Of a stretch of 64,000 nt of DNA, positions 10,801 through 24,410 are shown one piece after another. The notes under the pieces were generated by a model that searched no databases, was not told where the DNA came from, and was given only the letters and a program-made list of their open reading frames with translations. This DNA comes from Isoetes taiwanensis (taxonomy: Eukaryota; Streptophyta; Lycopodiopsida; Isoetales; Isoetaceae): NCBI GenBank assembly GCA_021234155.1, contig JAJEKV010000180.1, positions 374,001-438,000 on the forward strand, read 5' to 3'. The translations under genes were made by a program, and so were the position numbers. Numbering within the stretch: the first letter of the stretch is position 1; the number at the start of each line of letters is the position of its first letter.

Positions 10801-11537
10801 GCTGCCCAACAACAGCGGCCACCGCCAGTTTACACCCTATAGCAAGTTTGGAGCAGTCATTGGCATATTTCTGGCATATACTGGCATATGCTTGGAATAT
10901 GCCATAACCCCACATGGACGAGGGCTTGCCCCCCTAGGGGCAACCCAAAAAAATCAAAATCCCTAGAAGGATCGGGATTTATTCGGAGACCTGGAAAATC
11001 AATACCAATAATATGGATTGCATCAAAAAACTATGAGTTCTATTGCTGCTACAATCCACAACCAACCTAGTCCGCCAAGAACAAATCATGTTCCTACGTA
11101 CAAATCACTCTAGTCCCCTCTGCAAGTTGATACTAGCAGTCCTAAGTTAACGTACATCCTTTGACATTTCAAAACTTCCAACGATTGATGCTCTTGGCTT
11201 CCTTATTACATGTTATGTGAAATTGTGTTTTGACTTACATATTATACATATTACACATATTACGTCAACTTGTATTTTGAGTTGGATGCAATCAAGCTCA
11301 AACTTGGATCTTATTGTGAGTTGTGAAGATCAGAAGTTAAGGTTGCTGGTGGCTTTTATCGTATCAAAAACCCGCAGAAACTGGTAAACGAAGAGATTAA
11401 TATATAATACTTGTTCAGCAATGGCAAACAAACGTCCTCACGCACAATGTTAAATAGCATTCAATCATGATCCCTGCTGCTGAACTAATGCATCTGATTT
11501 TGAAAAGTCGTTTTAAATACAATTTGTTATATCAAAG
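10801..11537. other. Spacer with short TGGCATA repeats
   Basis: No gene is seen. At 10860-10890 the motif TGGCATA occurs three times, followed by GGAATATGCCATA. The segment at 10905-10945 reads CGAGGGCTTGCCCCCCTAGG, a small GC-rich island. The end of the segment is the 3' flank of PGAP1. Confidence 0.5.
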
Positions 11538-14500
11538 TCAATAATCACGGTGTTTGTAAATATGCCTTCTTTTTATATAGCTTTCCCCCTGCATTCGCCT
11601 ACATTCTCTGAATCTCAATAAACTTGTACATAAACCAATCATTGCAAGTGCATAAAAAGCTCTATAAGGCGCTAATAATAGGCCTGAGATATAGCAGTAG
11701 ACACCTCCTATAGCGTAGACTAAGCTAATCCCACTGCTATCAAAAATTCGTGTTGTTGATTTCGAAAATAAAGCTATATTTGTGTCAACATGTGTAGCAT
11801 AGAGTCCGTGAAGAATAATCCCAAAGGAGAGGACCGAATCAAAGAACCAAAGCAATGTGTGCTCAACCTACCAACAGCAACGAGAGCATTATAAAAACCT
11901 TTTATGATGATTCGAAAGAAGCTGCAACATACCTGTGCCCAAGCTATCAGAGATGGGATCAACATGACTAAAGCTGTAAGATGCAACAGCAATAATCCCT
12001 GATGGAATTTGAATAGCTCAAGTTGCATTACACCATAAGTGATCGATGTCTTATGGTCAGATATTGTGGCATCTGCACTTTTCCCAACGCCGTTTAATTT
12101 CTGATAACTTCGGTTTTCGTTTTGCTGACGATAACTGGTGAGTGGCACAGTTCAAACATACAAATGATGCTCAGAAGAAATAATAAATTCAATAACCAAT
12201 TCCATTGCTTACCAGAATAATGCAGCATGGCAATTCCAGACATGAAATCCAATCAAAATGAGGAGACCGAGAGCAGGATGAACAAAGAATACTAGTGTAG
12301 TTGCCAGAACTCCTATTGCAAGAGCTGGCCTAGATCTCACCCTCCGGATTGTCTGCATATATTGACATCACGTTCATGATATGGTAAAAGTTTAAGCTAG
12401 AATAGAGATGCAGATTTGCTGGCACAAGCATCAGTTGAACTTCAAGAATAAAAGGAAAAAAGTGCAGCGGATATCCACATGCACACAGAGAAGTGCAATC
12501 TTTTCAAGCTCTTTCCCAAGTAGAATTATCAAAAACTGCACACTTGACAGAATAAGCCCACCCTGATTCCTCCTTCCCACAGTAAGCCAATTCCAGCTTC
12601 AATTAAATGTACAGCCCCATTTGCAACCAAGCCTATAACAACTAAAAAAGGACCAACCTGTAAAGCAAAACATGCTGAAACACGATCCAGCAAATACTGC
12701 AAAAACTCAAAGTTTGACTGCTCTACCCATACCTGCCACCTGCAAAGATAAGCTCGTAAAATGAATGCACTCAAATTTCTAAAAAGGGTGACATCAAGCT
12801 CATACCTTTGTTTCAACAACACCTGAAAAGCCGCAACCACATGGAACATGAGCATTGTTCCAGTGGCAAGAAGTGCCATTGCTCCATTTGCCACACAATG
12901 ACAAATAACAGACACTATTATAAAACTTAAAATGGGAGGCAGTGGCCAGGAACACAGGATGGATACAACAAGATAAAAAATAGTTGGACCAAGAGACAAT
13001 GTTAAAAATGGCATTGGGAACATAAGATTCCGCTCCAGGCATGCAAAAAGAGATGGAAGCGGCATATCGAGCTCCCAAGCACGTGCCTGTTGCATTAACG
13101 CAAAAAGCAAACTTCCAACTGCAAAACCTGCAATCTGCATCAAGTCATTGAAGTTCAGTGAGAAAGTGAACAAAGTTATAAACATGCTATACAATAGAAA
13201 AGCAAATGCAATACCCTAGACATGCAAAATTATGGTGATGCAGTTTATATCAGTTTCAAATTGACAATCAACATCTAACAAGCATGTGAATCGAACAAGG
13301 AATTACTCAGTCAAACTACCCTCAACAGGCAGCATATATTGGGGGTGTTTGATATATAGCATCAATTTTGGTTCAGAAAATTTCATTGTGCCTTTCTAGT
13401 TTTAGTTTCTATATTTAACCCTTACAGCCCTTTTTCCTTTAAAAATTTGGGAAGGGCTCAGATACTCTTGGTACTATACCTGTACGCCATGCATTAAAAG
13501 GAATCTGGTTGCAGCTTCTGCTTTGGCTATTCCTATGCTAATATTGTAGGCACAATGAGGATCTACCTGCAAAAATAATTGCTGATAAGCAGGTACATAT
13601 TATTATTATTTAGAAGAAAAACTAAGCACGTACAAGAATAACCAAAGTAGTTTCCTGTGAATCACGCCTTAGACTATGGATAGCAGGTGATGAATCCACA
13701 ACAATAGTCTCAGAAAACAAATTTGGAATGACCTGCAGCCCAGAATACACATCCCATACCAATGCAACAGGTGGAAAACACCGTAACTTGCAGAGACCTG
13801 AGAGACAGCCAAACTCAATCTTTCAATAGACGTACATCAAAAGAGAAAAGCCAACAGTAAAGACACAATAACAGCCCACTGAAGAAATGCAAAATACAAA
13901 GAAATAGGCTCATGTCTGGCTACGCAAAAAGATAAATAGAACATGCAAACCAAAATTTTGCAAAATAAATAATGAATTTATATTCCAATTAATAAACAAA
14001 TATCCTGGATGTATCCTAAGAGAAGAGAGAAGTAATTTTCCTTAGCCAAAGTACTCTGAAGAGGAAATAGCTATTATTCCATCTTCCAAGCTTCAGTCTG
14101 GTTGTTAGGCATTCATTTATTAATATATTTCCTAGAATGAGCATGAATCTTAGGAGCCGAGCTTAAGATGCAAAGACTCCTGCATATTAGCCAAAATCCC
14201 CTGTTCATCCTCATCATCCTAATGCAGCAATTGAAGAACCAAAAATCCGCAGTGCACATGAAATTTTTTTCCCTTTTTTTTTTTGGGCGGGGGGGTGATT
14301 GTGGGTTGATGTTCATGCCACAAAGTTCCGATCTTGAAGAAATTGCCGTGAAGAGAACAGGTGTGGAAAACGGTAAGGCACAAAAGGATTCATATGCATG
14401 CTGTAAGAATATTTATGATACTTGGATGTTATCGTCAATGTCAGCCCGTTGTCTTCAGTTGAGAATTATGAAGATGAAAAATAGCTACCACCATAAGCTA

Positions 14501-17500
14501 ACCAGAATTCTAGGCTTCTTGCCCAGTATGTTTTGTCTTCGTTGACTGCTCCATTTTCCTGATGTATAATGTACTGACATCTCTAAGCCATGTCAACATT
14601 AACACCCAAGAAGTATCCAATGCAACTATACAATACTTACTAGCAAATTCATCATCGCCCTGCTGCTTTGAGAGCACAGAATCTGAAATACCACAGCTAG
14701 CTGTCCGTACATCAAGTGAAAGCGGCAACAGCCCCAGACTTATTGACACTGTGAAATTCATAACCAAAGGATGATTTTCACTGAGAAACAACTCCTGCCC
14801 ATCAAAACATTATCAAGGTAATTCTCCGTCAATATAGATAAGAAACTTGTATTGCTGGCCCCAGACAACACTCCTTTTACGAAAATATATTAGCAATGTT
14901 GACAAATATAGCTCCAAGCATCAAAGCCTTATACAAAAGACACAAAATTACGTAATACAGTCTCCAATGACTTACCCGTTTCGTATATGCTGAAGAAAGC
15001 AGCCATGAAGGTGAAAGCATGGCGCTGCCATCAGCAGAATTAAAAAATTGGCCAACAGCCATTGACGTTGCAGGCGGTGGCCTCCCCGAAATAGTCTTCA
15101 GCATAAACACCATAATTTAGCGATTTATAATGGACCAATAAGAAATCTGAACATATTTGATGATGGAAGAAACTGAATACCGGACGAGGAGCAACTGAAA
15201 TGGTTACAAAACGAAAGCCATCAAGATCTTTCGGACCTAGTCTTAGAATTCCTGATGGAGGCGCCTGCTCAGTTTGGCCACCAGGCTCAATCTGCAAATA
15301 TCCAAATGACCACTATGCATGTCAATATTTCTTTTCAAACATGCATAAGCTAAACAGTCCAAATGTAAGAGAGAAAAAGAGCAGAAGAGAAAGGAATCAT
15401 CTAGCAGAATAGAATGCTTTTGCTTTTGTTACTACTCAATTTAAGTGATTGAGAACAGCATGTTTGACCTCAAAAAAAAAAAAACACAAAGCTGTTGTAC
15501 AAGATTGTCAATCTTTGGTGTCTCCATAGTGACAAAATCGTCACATTGCTCAGCGTATTGACCACAATGACTGCATACAAATGTTCCAAATACAGGCTGA
15601 TTGTATACTAGATAATGCTAATGCAAGAAAAATGATGCCATTGGCAGGTGTAACAAATACCTGTCGCGGAGCTGGCCCGGCAGGAAGTTGGACCATTCTC
15701 CTTGTCACCTCTATAACTCTAGGGTTCAAAGGCTCAATTGAATTTGAACTCGTATCCTTCTCAGGCCATAAATGTATCCTAATACCATAGCAAGGTGCCA
15801 AATTGGTAACCAAGACAAAGTATGTTTTTCCCTTCAATGTCTGTGAGGAGAAATACGAATGAATATCAATATAATAGAAAAACTGCATATGCAAGGTGAT
15901 TCATGACAGCATGAAGTAAAAACAATCATTTATTACAACCAAGTACTATTAATGCCAGCAATAGATTGCACCAGACCCTGCATCATTAACTAACAAAGGT
16001 AAACAAGATGGCAGAAGAATGAAAGAAGCCATTAATGTAGGCAGGATGTATCAGACCAATATCTGAAGCTTCACTCCAAACCACAACAGTAACTTGTTTA
16101 CATTTTCAAAATGCTCTTCATCATGGTCAAAGCTGCCAGCAATCCCGCCAATTTTATAGCAAAAGGAAAGCGAAAACATCTGCTGTGGTTTGAATAAAGT
16201 TGAGTTGGCATTCACCTGCTTCCCATTTTTCCTTCATCAAGACAGGCTTGAGAATGTCCCAGCTAATTTTGGGCGTTGTAACAAAGGTTTGTCTTCTTAT
16301 CAAGGAACTCTTTGATGGCAAGCACAGCAGCACATCTCTTGTTTTGACAAAAATGAGGACTTGTTTTGCTAAATATGGTATCTAATCTTCTCTGTGACGG
16401 TAATATAATCAATAAGTCTGCTGTAGGGTATCAGCATACACAATGGTGCATCTTATCTGCAAAAATGTATTGGTAAAAAACAAATTTGTCCTCTATCTCC
16501 CATGCTTTTTGCTTAATTATTGCCGCATTGCAGGAATGGCCAGCTAGACTGGGAGGTGCTTTGGGGGTGAAACATAGCATACTATTCATTAAGGCATTTT
16601 TATATGCAGGCGCTGTTATCCTTCAAAGAAAGATAGAATGGACTGCAAAACAGAAGCATAAGCTTCACAAGAGAAGACAAGACATGTTTCAAAAAAGGCC
16701 AAATGCTCACATCAGAACGTTTCTTGAAGCAGCCAGGATGATAATTGGATCAACTTCCTAGGAACCTTTCATTGGTTTTGATTGATTGGTAAGACTTTTT
16801 TAGTGCTTGGAGACTTTCACCCTCCTTGCAGATCCTCAATTTTGTATGTTCTTGGCCTCATAGATGCTTGGGTCTTTTGAAGACATTAAAAAAAATCTTT
16901 CTTTCTTTCTTTCTAAATAAGGACTCCGCGGCTGCTGAATGCATTAGAATCGTTTGCCATGAGACGGGAATGAAAGTAGATCAGGGTAAAACAAAAGTTG
17001 CAAGATGCAACAGATATATATGAAACTTGGAGGAGCTCTGGAACAGATGCAAACATTACGAATACCCTGAGTGGCAGGATGGGATGCGGATTTGTGCAAT
17101 GCTTTGGGTATATGGAGAAATATGCCAGAAAGGTACTAGTATTTGCGAAAACTCATCTACAGAACATCAGTACAGCCAGTGATACAACAAGAATACCCAG
17201 TTTGGGGACCTCCCTAGCAAGAACCATGGGCCAAAGTCAAGGAAGGTACAAAGACTTTTTTGCTAGAAAAGCTGGACGTAGAGGTCCAAACTCCATAGAT
17301 AATGATGTCTACTGAAGTAGTATGATCACATAACTTGATTATTACAGATCCCTCATCCTCCTTGATTTCTATTGCCTTGAGTGGGGGTATTGAAGATAAC
17401 AAGACAATATTATTGCATGATCTGCCACCTAAGACTATCTCAACTGCCTGACAAACTATAATTGCATGACGTCCAGTATATATCCGTTAGAATTACATCA

Positions 17501-20500
17501 AGATCTCACAAGGGCTATAATTACATGAGGTTCCTATCAAAGCTATAATTAGATCCAGGCTATCAAAGCCACATGCAAAAGCATCGAAGGCACCGAGTTT
17601 TCATCGTGCTTTCTTATATTGCATTCAATGTGTTTCTTTGCAATACAAGTTTCTGGTTTCTACTTCAATTGTGTCTTCAATTGCTTCAACAGACACATGC
17701 ATTTATAGGGATGAAGAAAAGACAACTCATCTCACAGACAAGGTCAAGTGTTCATCATTTAAAAATTGAGGTAGGAAGGAAGTTACCACGCAAGCTCCTG
17801 TTCTGTCCTTGTTGACAAGCTCAACTTGAGGATGGAACAACACGCTGATTTAGAAGGTAACTGTTTGCTCCATTGAGTGGAATTAGTTTTTCTGAGTCTT
17901 CAAGACAACCAACACTTCTCGGGGATTACCTCCAAGAGAGATGGGAGCTTTGAAAAAGTACTCTTACATTTCACCAATATGATGATGAACTCAAGGCTCA
18001 AGGCTCAAGGCTCAGGCATGTACTTATGTCTCCTAGGTCTGTGGGTCTCAAAGAACATGATACGTAAATAAAGTAAATAGATATATTAACTCACAAGCAA
18101 GCAATGGTATGGACTGCCTCATAAATGGATTCAGATGCTTAATTATCTGTATATCCTTGGTCCTGTGAGGGACTCATATGTGCCTACCCTCAGATCTAAC
18201 AGGTTGGGTAGCATTTGCATTTTCTCTTTCTCTTTCAGTTTTTCACGGAAGGATACAATCCTCCAGCTTCGACATGGTTTTCATCTTTGAATCCTTGCAG
18301 GAAGGAAGTAAGAACTGGATGTTACTTGCCCAAAAAATGCCATCATCGCAAACACAATGCCATTGTGGCTAATTCCAGAACTGTATCTAAAAACCCTTCA
18401 AAATATTTATCTCAGCTACTGAAGAAAACTCTTCAATATATTTATCTCAGCCACTGTAAAGAATCTCATTGCTCATGCTAACTTTCAATTACCTAATCCT
18501 TTGTCATCATGATTAGGCCAGATGCATCCATGGGCTGGAAAAATCTCCTCACCAGCATATTCATGATAAGCTAAGAACCTTATAAATACTTTAACAAGTA
18601 GCAAACCTATCATTTTGTAAAAGTCCCACCTGTCGTTTGATATCTAGCCAACGTCTTCGCCCATCCATTGCGAGTACAGTTACAGATGAAGTTTCGACAT
18701 AAAGGTCCTTCTCCAAGACCTCCCTTCCCCAGTGCACAGATTGTGGGCATGAATACCTATTATCATTATTCAGTACATTACGTTCCAAATCAGAAATTTT
18801 GACTTCAGAAGACCTCTGTGTTATCTTATTCCCTCCTGGTTCTTCCTTTGTGGACCCTGTCAGATCACTGGTTTCCAGGTTAGAAGTTAAACAATAGGAC
18901 CTGTATTAAATATAGTGACAAATAAGAATGTAATATTGGAGCAAGCAAAAAAGAAGAGGCAATGACAATTATGTTTTGCATCAAAAAATCACTAATTTCA
19001 ATCGCCTTCATAATGTGACAAGAAGACCTTTACCAAGCAGTGGCATGTCAGAAACCAATTTGGGTCCCAATTTATTAATTAGTGTGCATTGCTGAGATGG
19101 TGTACTTAATCATTGTATAACTACTTGATCAGAACATCTGTAATCATTGTATAACTACTTGATCAGAACATCTGCTTGTTTACAATATACATTGTGAGTT
19201 GAAAGTGTGTCTTAAATGCCATATGGATGTTAAAACCTAGAATATGACTCTTTGCTTGCATTTATGATTCCACAACAGAATCATAAATGCAAAAGGCCCA
19301 TACTACAATCTTGGTCCTCAGGCAATGACCTGAATAGATAGCTCTAATATAAAGTTGGGCTTACATACAAGTCGGGGGCTGTTGCATGAGATGAACAAAA
19401 GACAGATTGTAGTTTAGATTGTAGTTTAATATAGTTCAGCCTTCTGACATAGATTTCCTGCAGTACTAAGTACATGCTATAAGTATGATTTGCCAGCATA
19501 TATGCTTGAGTAGCTAGATAAAATAGTTATAGCCACCTACTAAAACACCAAATCTTTAAGAAAAACTAGAAGCTTACTTTTCTTTGACCTTGTCTTTCCA
19601 TGGTCAATTATATGCTTTTGTATCTCATCATCCACGTTTGGAAGCCAGTCAAATGTCTGGGGCAAAGCACTTCTTAACCTGGTGACAAAGATTGCTAATC
19701 TTGCTGCTGGGCTTGAAAATGGTTGACCTGAATTAGGATCCACCAACTGAAGTAGGGTATGAGCAACCTGCATAGCAAAAGGTAAGTCAACCATGAGCTA
19801 CATGAACCGTTCATTACCTAATGAACTTTTGAAAGTACCTGAACTACAAGCTGATTGCACCACAATATTGTTTGGTGTTCTGTGGAAAGCCAAGCATTTA
19901 GCATTCCTTGAGCCCCTATAGTTAGGCCACGTGTTGCTGGTACAAGACCATCTAAAGATGCCATCCGGGACCGGATCTGAGCATTAACAGAACTTCATAA
20001 AATCTTTCCATCATGCAGCGTTTCATCTAAGGTTCTAAATAAGTAACTAAGATTATTCTTACAAAGTAGACGAGACACGCAAAAACATGTACAGATGCAA
20101 CTGCTAATTACATCACTACAGACACCAAGCATTCCTTAAAACTATTTTAGAAGGCCCCTAACCTGGTGATCATTAGTACCACCAGCAATTGATACAACCA
20201 CTATGTGCGACAAATCCCCAGCTGTATGAGCTCTCAATCTTTGTGATAATCGTTCAGTGGCCTGATATCCTTTACGCCATGCTTTATTTACCCTTGCAAA
20301 GAAGTGTCCCAAAGATGGCTGCAAAGCAATTGGTGCAGACCTACAGTAAGATGCAACGAGAAAGGGACAAATAAATGCATGTACAATAAAAGCTAATCCA
20401 TAACTCCAAAAAAAAATGTGTGCTCTGAGACTTAAGTACATTTTCCCAAAAAATTAGAAAAGACATTCTTTTTGCAATGACAGATGGTAAACTATAGCAA

Positions 20501-22304
20501 CCATACCCCTATAATCCTCTATTCTCCTCAAAAAGATATTCTTTAGTGGTTATTAACTGGTTGGTGGTCTTCTAAGCAGTGCTCCTTCTACCTCATTACT
20601 GAATTTTTAAAAGAAAACCCACACCTTTGCAACATGGAAGATGATTGCTACAGAGACAAGCCACTTACAAATGAGGACTTGATAAAGTTACAATCGTTTC
20701 CACGGCTCCCTTCCTAAGCATTGGATGAACTACTGCAGCTCGCGCAACAAACCCTCCCATAGAGTGACCAACAAGAATAACACTAGTAGGCAAAATAATG
20801 GAAGCATCTTTCTGCTTCCCCTGCCTAGCTTCTAGAGATTCTTTGTATTGATCAAGTACCTGCAGATTGCAATCTCCTTTAACTATGACACCATAGATGC
20901 AGCAAATAAGCTCCTCTAGAAGGCACATGTTTCAATACAATAAAGTACCCGTGCCCAAATTCATACCCTGTGAATAGCTTGAACAACAAAATCAGTATGC
21001 TCTTCCAATATCCGTCCATCCATCGCAGAATGCTCCCCCTCCAAGTCCACAGCGAACCAATCTAGATAATTGGCATAAGTACTACGTATATTCTTCTCAA
21101 TTATATCTCTAGCCTCATGGTAAGTTTTTATAGAATCTTCACGTATATAATCAATGTCCATGCCTGCTTCCCCAGGGGTGAATGAAGCATTCTGGTAAAA
21201 ACTGTCCTCGAGAGGGCCACCATTGTATGCTCTATCAGACTCTGCAGCAATTGATCGTACCTAAGGTATACAACCATCAAAGTATATTAGTTATAAACAT
21301 ATATCATGTCATGACTGTAAAGTACAAGATATCTGCACATCCCCCTCAAGCTAAGACCCTCTGGGTTGCCTTTGGCCAGCTGGTTTAGGCCACGACGATT
21401 AAGGATAATAAATTTTGGTTGGATTTAATTCCCATCTTCAATGAAAATCCTATCAGTCATTGGTCAGTGATACTCATATTCCAGGGGGTACGCGTGCATA
21501 TCTCATTTAGCAGGCCCAATATCAGAGTGATCTGATTGGCAGCTGGAGGTATATGTAGTAAAATAAAATGCAGCTCTTGAGGTTACTGGTTATAACTCAA
21601 TGATCCTTTATCTCAAATACAACTGTATCTTTCTAAAAGAAATTTACATCCATATAGCATTTATCCACTTCTTTAATAGGTGGAGCACCTTTAGAAATTA
21701 ACAGTTCTCCTTTTTTGGTAAGGTCTTCGGTATATGTCATGCCATCTTCAAGATTAGCAGCTCCCAACATATGGGAAAGAAGCCGTTCAAAATTTCTTTT
21801 TATAGATTTCTTAAATAAAGTGGCCCAAATAGTCCATCTGAAGCGTTGGCTCTTTGCTAATGACGGACCAAAAGTTATTTGAATAACCTACATACTAATG
21901 AGATAGATCGCTCTTCTTACTTTTATAAGATTAAAACAAAGTTTACGAAGCAACTACTTGACACATTAGGGATAATTGGATTAGAAAGTTATTAATGATG
22001 ATGAGACCTGTTTATAGCTTCCCCCGTTGCCCGGAATGAAAAGCACAGGAACACCTGACAACTCCATCAAATGCTGCTTAAAGTCTATTTTTTTCCAACC
22101 TTCATGATACAAGAAAAGTCCATACTTTCCTGGAATGGCATCTGCTGCATGAGGAACAGGAATATAAGTGGGATACATGTAAGTCATGATACAGGAATTG
22201 GGAAGCGGCTTGAGCAATGAAGTAAGTGCTAGGATGGCCAAGATTAATGTTAAAACCACGACCAATGGGACTCGCCATCTGATTCTGGGCTCCCCCAATG
22301 CCAT
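11538..22304 (-). CDS. PGAP1: GPI inositol-deacylase PGAP1
   Basis: PGAP1 removes the acyl chain from the inositol of newly made GPI anchors in the ER membrane, allowing efficient ER exit of GPI-anchored proteins. Eighteen coding exons on the minus strand join in phase: 22304-22008, 21260-20967, 20859-20669, 20340-20163, 19976-19839, 19767-19578, 18856-18630, 15840-15661, 15291-15181, 15095-14976, 14794-14641, 13797-13634, 13566-13480, 13134-12806, 12739-12658, 12352-12213, 12134-11933, 11867-11538. All introns are GT-AG, the total is 3414 nt and the product 1137 residues, near the plant family length. Residues 12-32 form the N-terminal TM anchor; FIPGNGGSYKQ precedes the lipase core. GHSMGG gives Ser230 as nucleophile, TLSSPH follows and the conserved EHQ puts a candidate catalytic His at 354. 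The last third is multi-spanning. The start is the first ATG, 23 bases after an in-frame-free 5' region. No break was seen, so it is probably functional. Confidence 0.9.
16480..16915 (+). mobile_element. Probable TTTC-tailed LINE 3' end inside PGAP1 intron
   Basis: At 16855-16915 the sequence CCTCATAGATGCTTGGGTCT, then GAAGACATTAAAAAAAATC and a TTTC run, parallels the LINE 3' ends at 3565-3612 and 6745-6800. Upstream, 16486-16761 is open for 91 residues (ending FLEAARMIIGSTS). I cannot assign it to a LINE domain. The insertion lies antisense to PGAP1. Confidence 0.5.
17214..17459 (-). pseudogene. Unidentified coding-like segment in PGAP1 intron 7
   Basis: On the minus strand an AG (GTTTGTCAG) near 17459 is followed by about 80 codons without a stop: QAVEIVLGGRSCNNIVLLSS, then PPLKAIEIKEDEGSVIIKL and DHTTSVDIIIYGVWTSTSS. 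The composition is convincingly protein-like and unlike simple repeat translation. The plus strand of the same stretch is also partly open (16998-17315), so strand choice is uncertain. I do not recognise the protein. It may be a fragment of an unrelated gene inserted in the intron. Confidence 0.3.
19107..19174. repeat. Exact 34-bp tandem duplication in PGAP1 intron 6
   Basis: TAATCATTGTATAACTACTT plus the following GATCAGAACATCTG occurs twice head to tail (19107-19140 and 19141-19174) without a mismatch, which points to a recent slippage or repair event. Confidence 0.9.
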
Positions 22305-22459
22305 AACTCGTCGGATCCAGCAGAAAAATGGATCAAATGAGCTAGATCAAGGCATTGGGTCCCCACAAATCGCATTTAAATGCCGCCCTTCCAGGATTTT
22401 TCACTTCGTGATGAGATTGTTGAGTCAACATTGACAGTATCAGAGGACTTTTTTATACG

Positions 22460-22467
22460 TATATATA
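22460..22467 (-). promoter_or_regulatory. Candidate TATA box for PGAP1
   Basis: TATATATA on the minus strand, about 155 bases upstream of the PGAP1 ATG and flanked by GTTTA and CGTATA. Spacing would allow a 5' UTR of about 120 bases. It is a simple AT motif in AT-rich DNA, so it stays a candidate. Confidence 0.35.
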
Positions 22468-24284
22468 AACGCCATTTAATCCAGCACTAATTATCTAAAA
22501 TGTCATAATAGGTTGCCTAACGTTGGTTTTCCAAGAGAGGAGTAACATGGCTGACATATTATTTTACTAGTGTTGAAGACTTGTGGCATGTTTTATTTAT
22601 TTGATGCATGAATTATAGATAAGGTAAGATAAGGTAAGGTAAGGTAAGTTAAGATAAGATAAGAGGTTTTTTACGTCTAGGGGATCAGTGATGATTTTAG
22701 TGGCACTATATCTCTATATGGGTGTTACTATTTTGGCGATAATTTTAGATTCAATATTTTTTTTTGTAAGGCGATAAATTTTTCCCATTTAAGAACTTGT
22801 TTAGTGCATGTGGCGATAAATGTTAATCACTAAAGTAATTATGTAGTAGTTGTGGTGATGTCTAAAATCCTTCCATAGGATTGTTGTCACGAGGCAACAT
22901 AATGACACACATAAGTGTCACTAACTAATGTCCTAAGCTCCCATTTTATTTTAATGATTGTATCTAAGAGTAGTATTTTCTCAATATGGTTGTATCCCAT
23001 TGCTATGGATTTATCATGTTCTATAGACATTTAAAGCATAAGTATAGCGCAAATTAAAATTCAAAACCTTCACCTTTATACTCCCTGGCAATATGGAATT
23101 GGTAACTCAATGGTTTTTAAGTAGACGATCTGTTGGAGAATTAAGAATTGAGAAGCTCCTTCACTAAGTTCATATAGTTGGAGAATATGATAGAAGCGGG
23201 AAGGCTTTTCCAAAAAAAACCATGGCGAATTAATGTCATACTAGAAACGTGTGCCCGGCGCTAGAAACGTGTGCCGGGCATTAATTGGGGACGTGTGAAA
23301 TAAGTATAGAGTTTGTATATGAAATAAAAACATGTAAATATTTTTCCCTAGACATAATGGAAGCAGATGTATCTCATTCGTATAAACCTCTGATCACCAT
23401 TCATAGATGGTATACATCTAGCCTATTGTAAACGAAAAATGTTCAAGCTCGTAAAGGGCTCTAAGTCTAATTGTGGCTATAGGAGCACTACGAATTTAGA
23501 TGTCTAAAGCCTCTGAAGCTACAAACCTGGAGAATAATGAGTCCACCTGTTTACCGTATGGCAATCAAAGGAAGATATACACCACAATGGCATTCAATTA
23601 TTGAGCATTTAAATGCATACTAACAGGGCAATAACAAATGCACATTCTATTTATAAGAATTTCTATACTTTGTTCACAGCTTGTGTCAACAAAACCCTAA
23701 TCATTCTAAAACCCTAATCATTCTGTGGTTCCACTCTATCTTCGGGCAGGAGACATATGTTGTTACGCCTGAACTTCCAAGAGACATGAGTTAAAACCTC
23801 ACACCCATTACTTAAGGAAACTCGAAACATAGCATTAGGACACCCTCCACATCAATCAAATCATGTTACTTCCTTTCACTATTATGTTTACCTTGCTTTG
23901 TGGGATAAGGCCCGATTGATTGGCGATGTATCCTCAATAAATGTATTGGGCATTGCTGATAATCTTCTTGTTGATGCAGCTTTGGTTAAACAATTACTGA
24001 AATCCTATAACAGCGAATGCAATCTAAGCCCTTCCCAAAAAAGAAAAACAAAAAGCAAAGATATCCATGGTAACGCACCTTGTAGGCAAGTGTATCTGCA
24101 TCCAGCCGGGCAGAAGGGGCCAGACCGCTTGGCTTTTTGGCATCTGAGAAAGGGTATGGGCATTCGATTGTCCAGCAAAGTATATCCGGCCAGAGGAACT
24201 TGTAATGGGCAAGCGCCATCACCATGCTATGCGGCTCCCTTCCTGGTCGACCTTGGAAAAGAACATACACATAAGAGAAGACAA
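22468..24284. other. PGAP1 upstream intergenic DNA, no gene seen
   Basis: AT-rich sequence with a short AAGGTA/AGATA microsatellite at 22619-22662. A small direct repeat at 23243-23280 reads CTAGAAACGTGTGCCCGGCG, then CTAGAAACGTGTGCCGGGCA. The open stretch 23898-24491 is interrupted by repeat sequence and shows no domain, so I do not call it a gene. Confidence 0.55.
22619..22662. repeat. AAGGTA/AGATA microsatellite
   Basis: Imperfect array of AAGGT and AAGAT units in the promoter-distal region of PGAP1. Confidence 0.85.
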
Positions 24285-24410
24285 AAGAAGTCCCGCAAGA
24301 GCAGACATAGAAGACGAAGCCCCGCGAGGGGAAGAGGGAACGCCGCATGCGGCGTTACATGCGGCGCTCCCGGGCACAAAAATCAAAGCCTTACCATTTT
24401 AAAAGATAAT
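24285..24410. repeat. Palindromic repeat module, copy 1
   Basis: The core at 24336-24371 is an inverted repeat: 14-base arms GGGAACGCCGCATG and CATGCGGCGCTCCC (one mismatch) around an 8-base loop CGGCGTTA. Flanks on both sides (CCCGCGAGGGGAAGA before, then AATCAAAGCCTTACCATTTT after) match copy 2 near 29212. The GC-rich core contrasts strongly with the AT-rich surroundings. Confidence 0.75.

Larger units (their letters stand above)
15841..18629 (-). other. PGAP1 intron 7 (largest intron) with repeat insertions
   Basis: The 2.8-kb intron between coding exons 7 and 8 starts GTGGGA and ends CTCACAG. It holds the TTTC-type LINE tail near 16900, a coding-like minus-strand segment at 17214-17459, a small CTCAAGG triplication at 17992-18012 and otherwise unassigned sequence. 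The flanking exons still join in phase, so the insertions have not broken the gene. Confidence 0.7.

Noticed and set aside
12529-12657. Continuation of the PGAP1 exon 15 frame past 12658 (hydrophobic, open to 12529)
   Set aside because: A donor (TTTACAG|GTTGGT) and the next exon starting at 12352 give a continuous match to the family. The open stretch beyond the donor is intronic read-through.
14113-14545. Open frames on both strands between PGAP1 exons 11 and 12
   Set aside because: They were first considered as a missing PGAP1 exon, but exon 12 was found complete at 13797-13634 with correct phase and family match.
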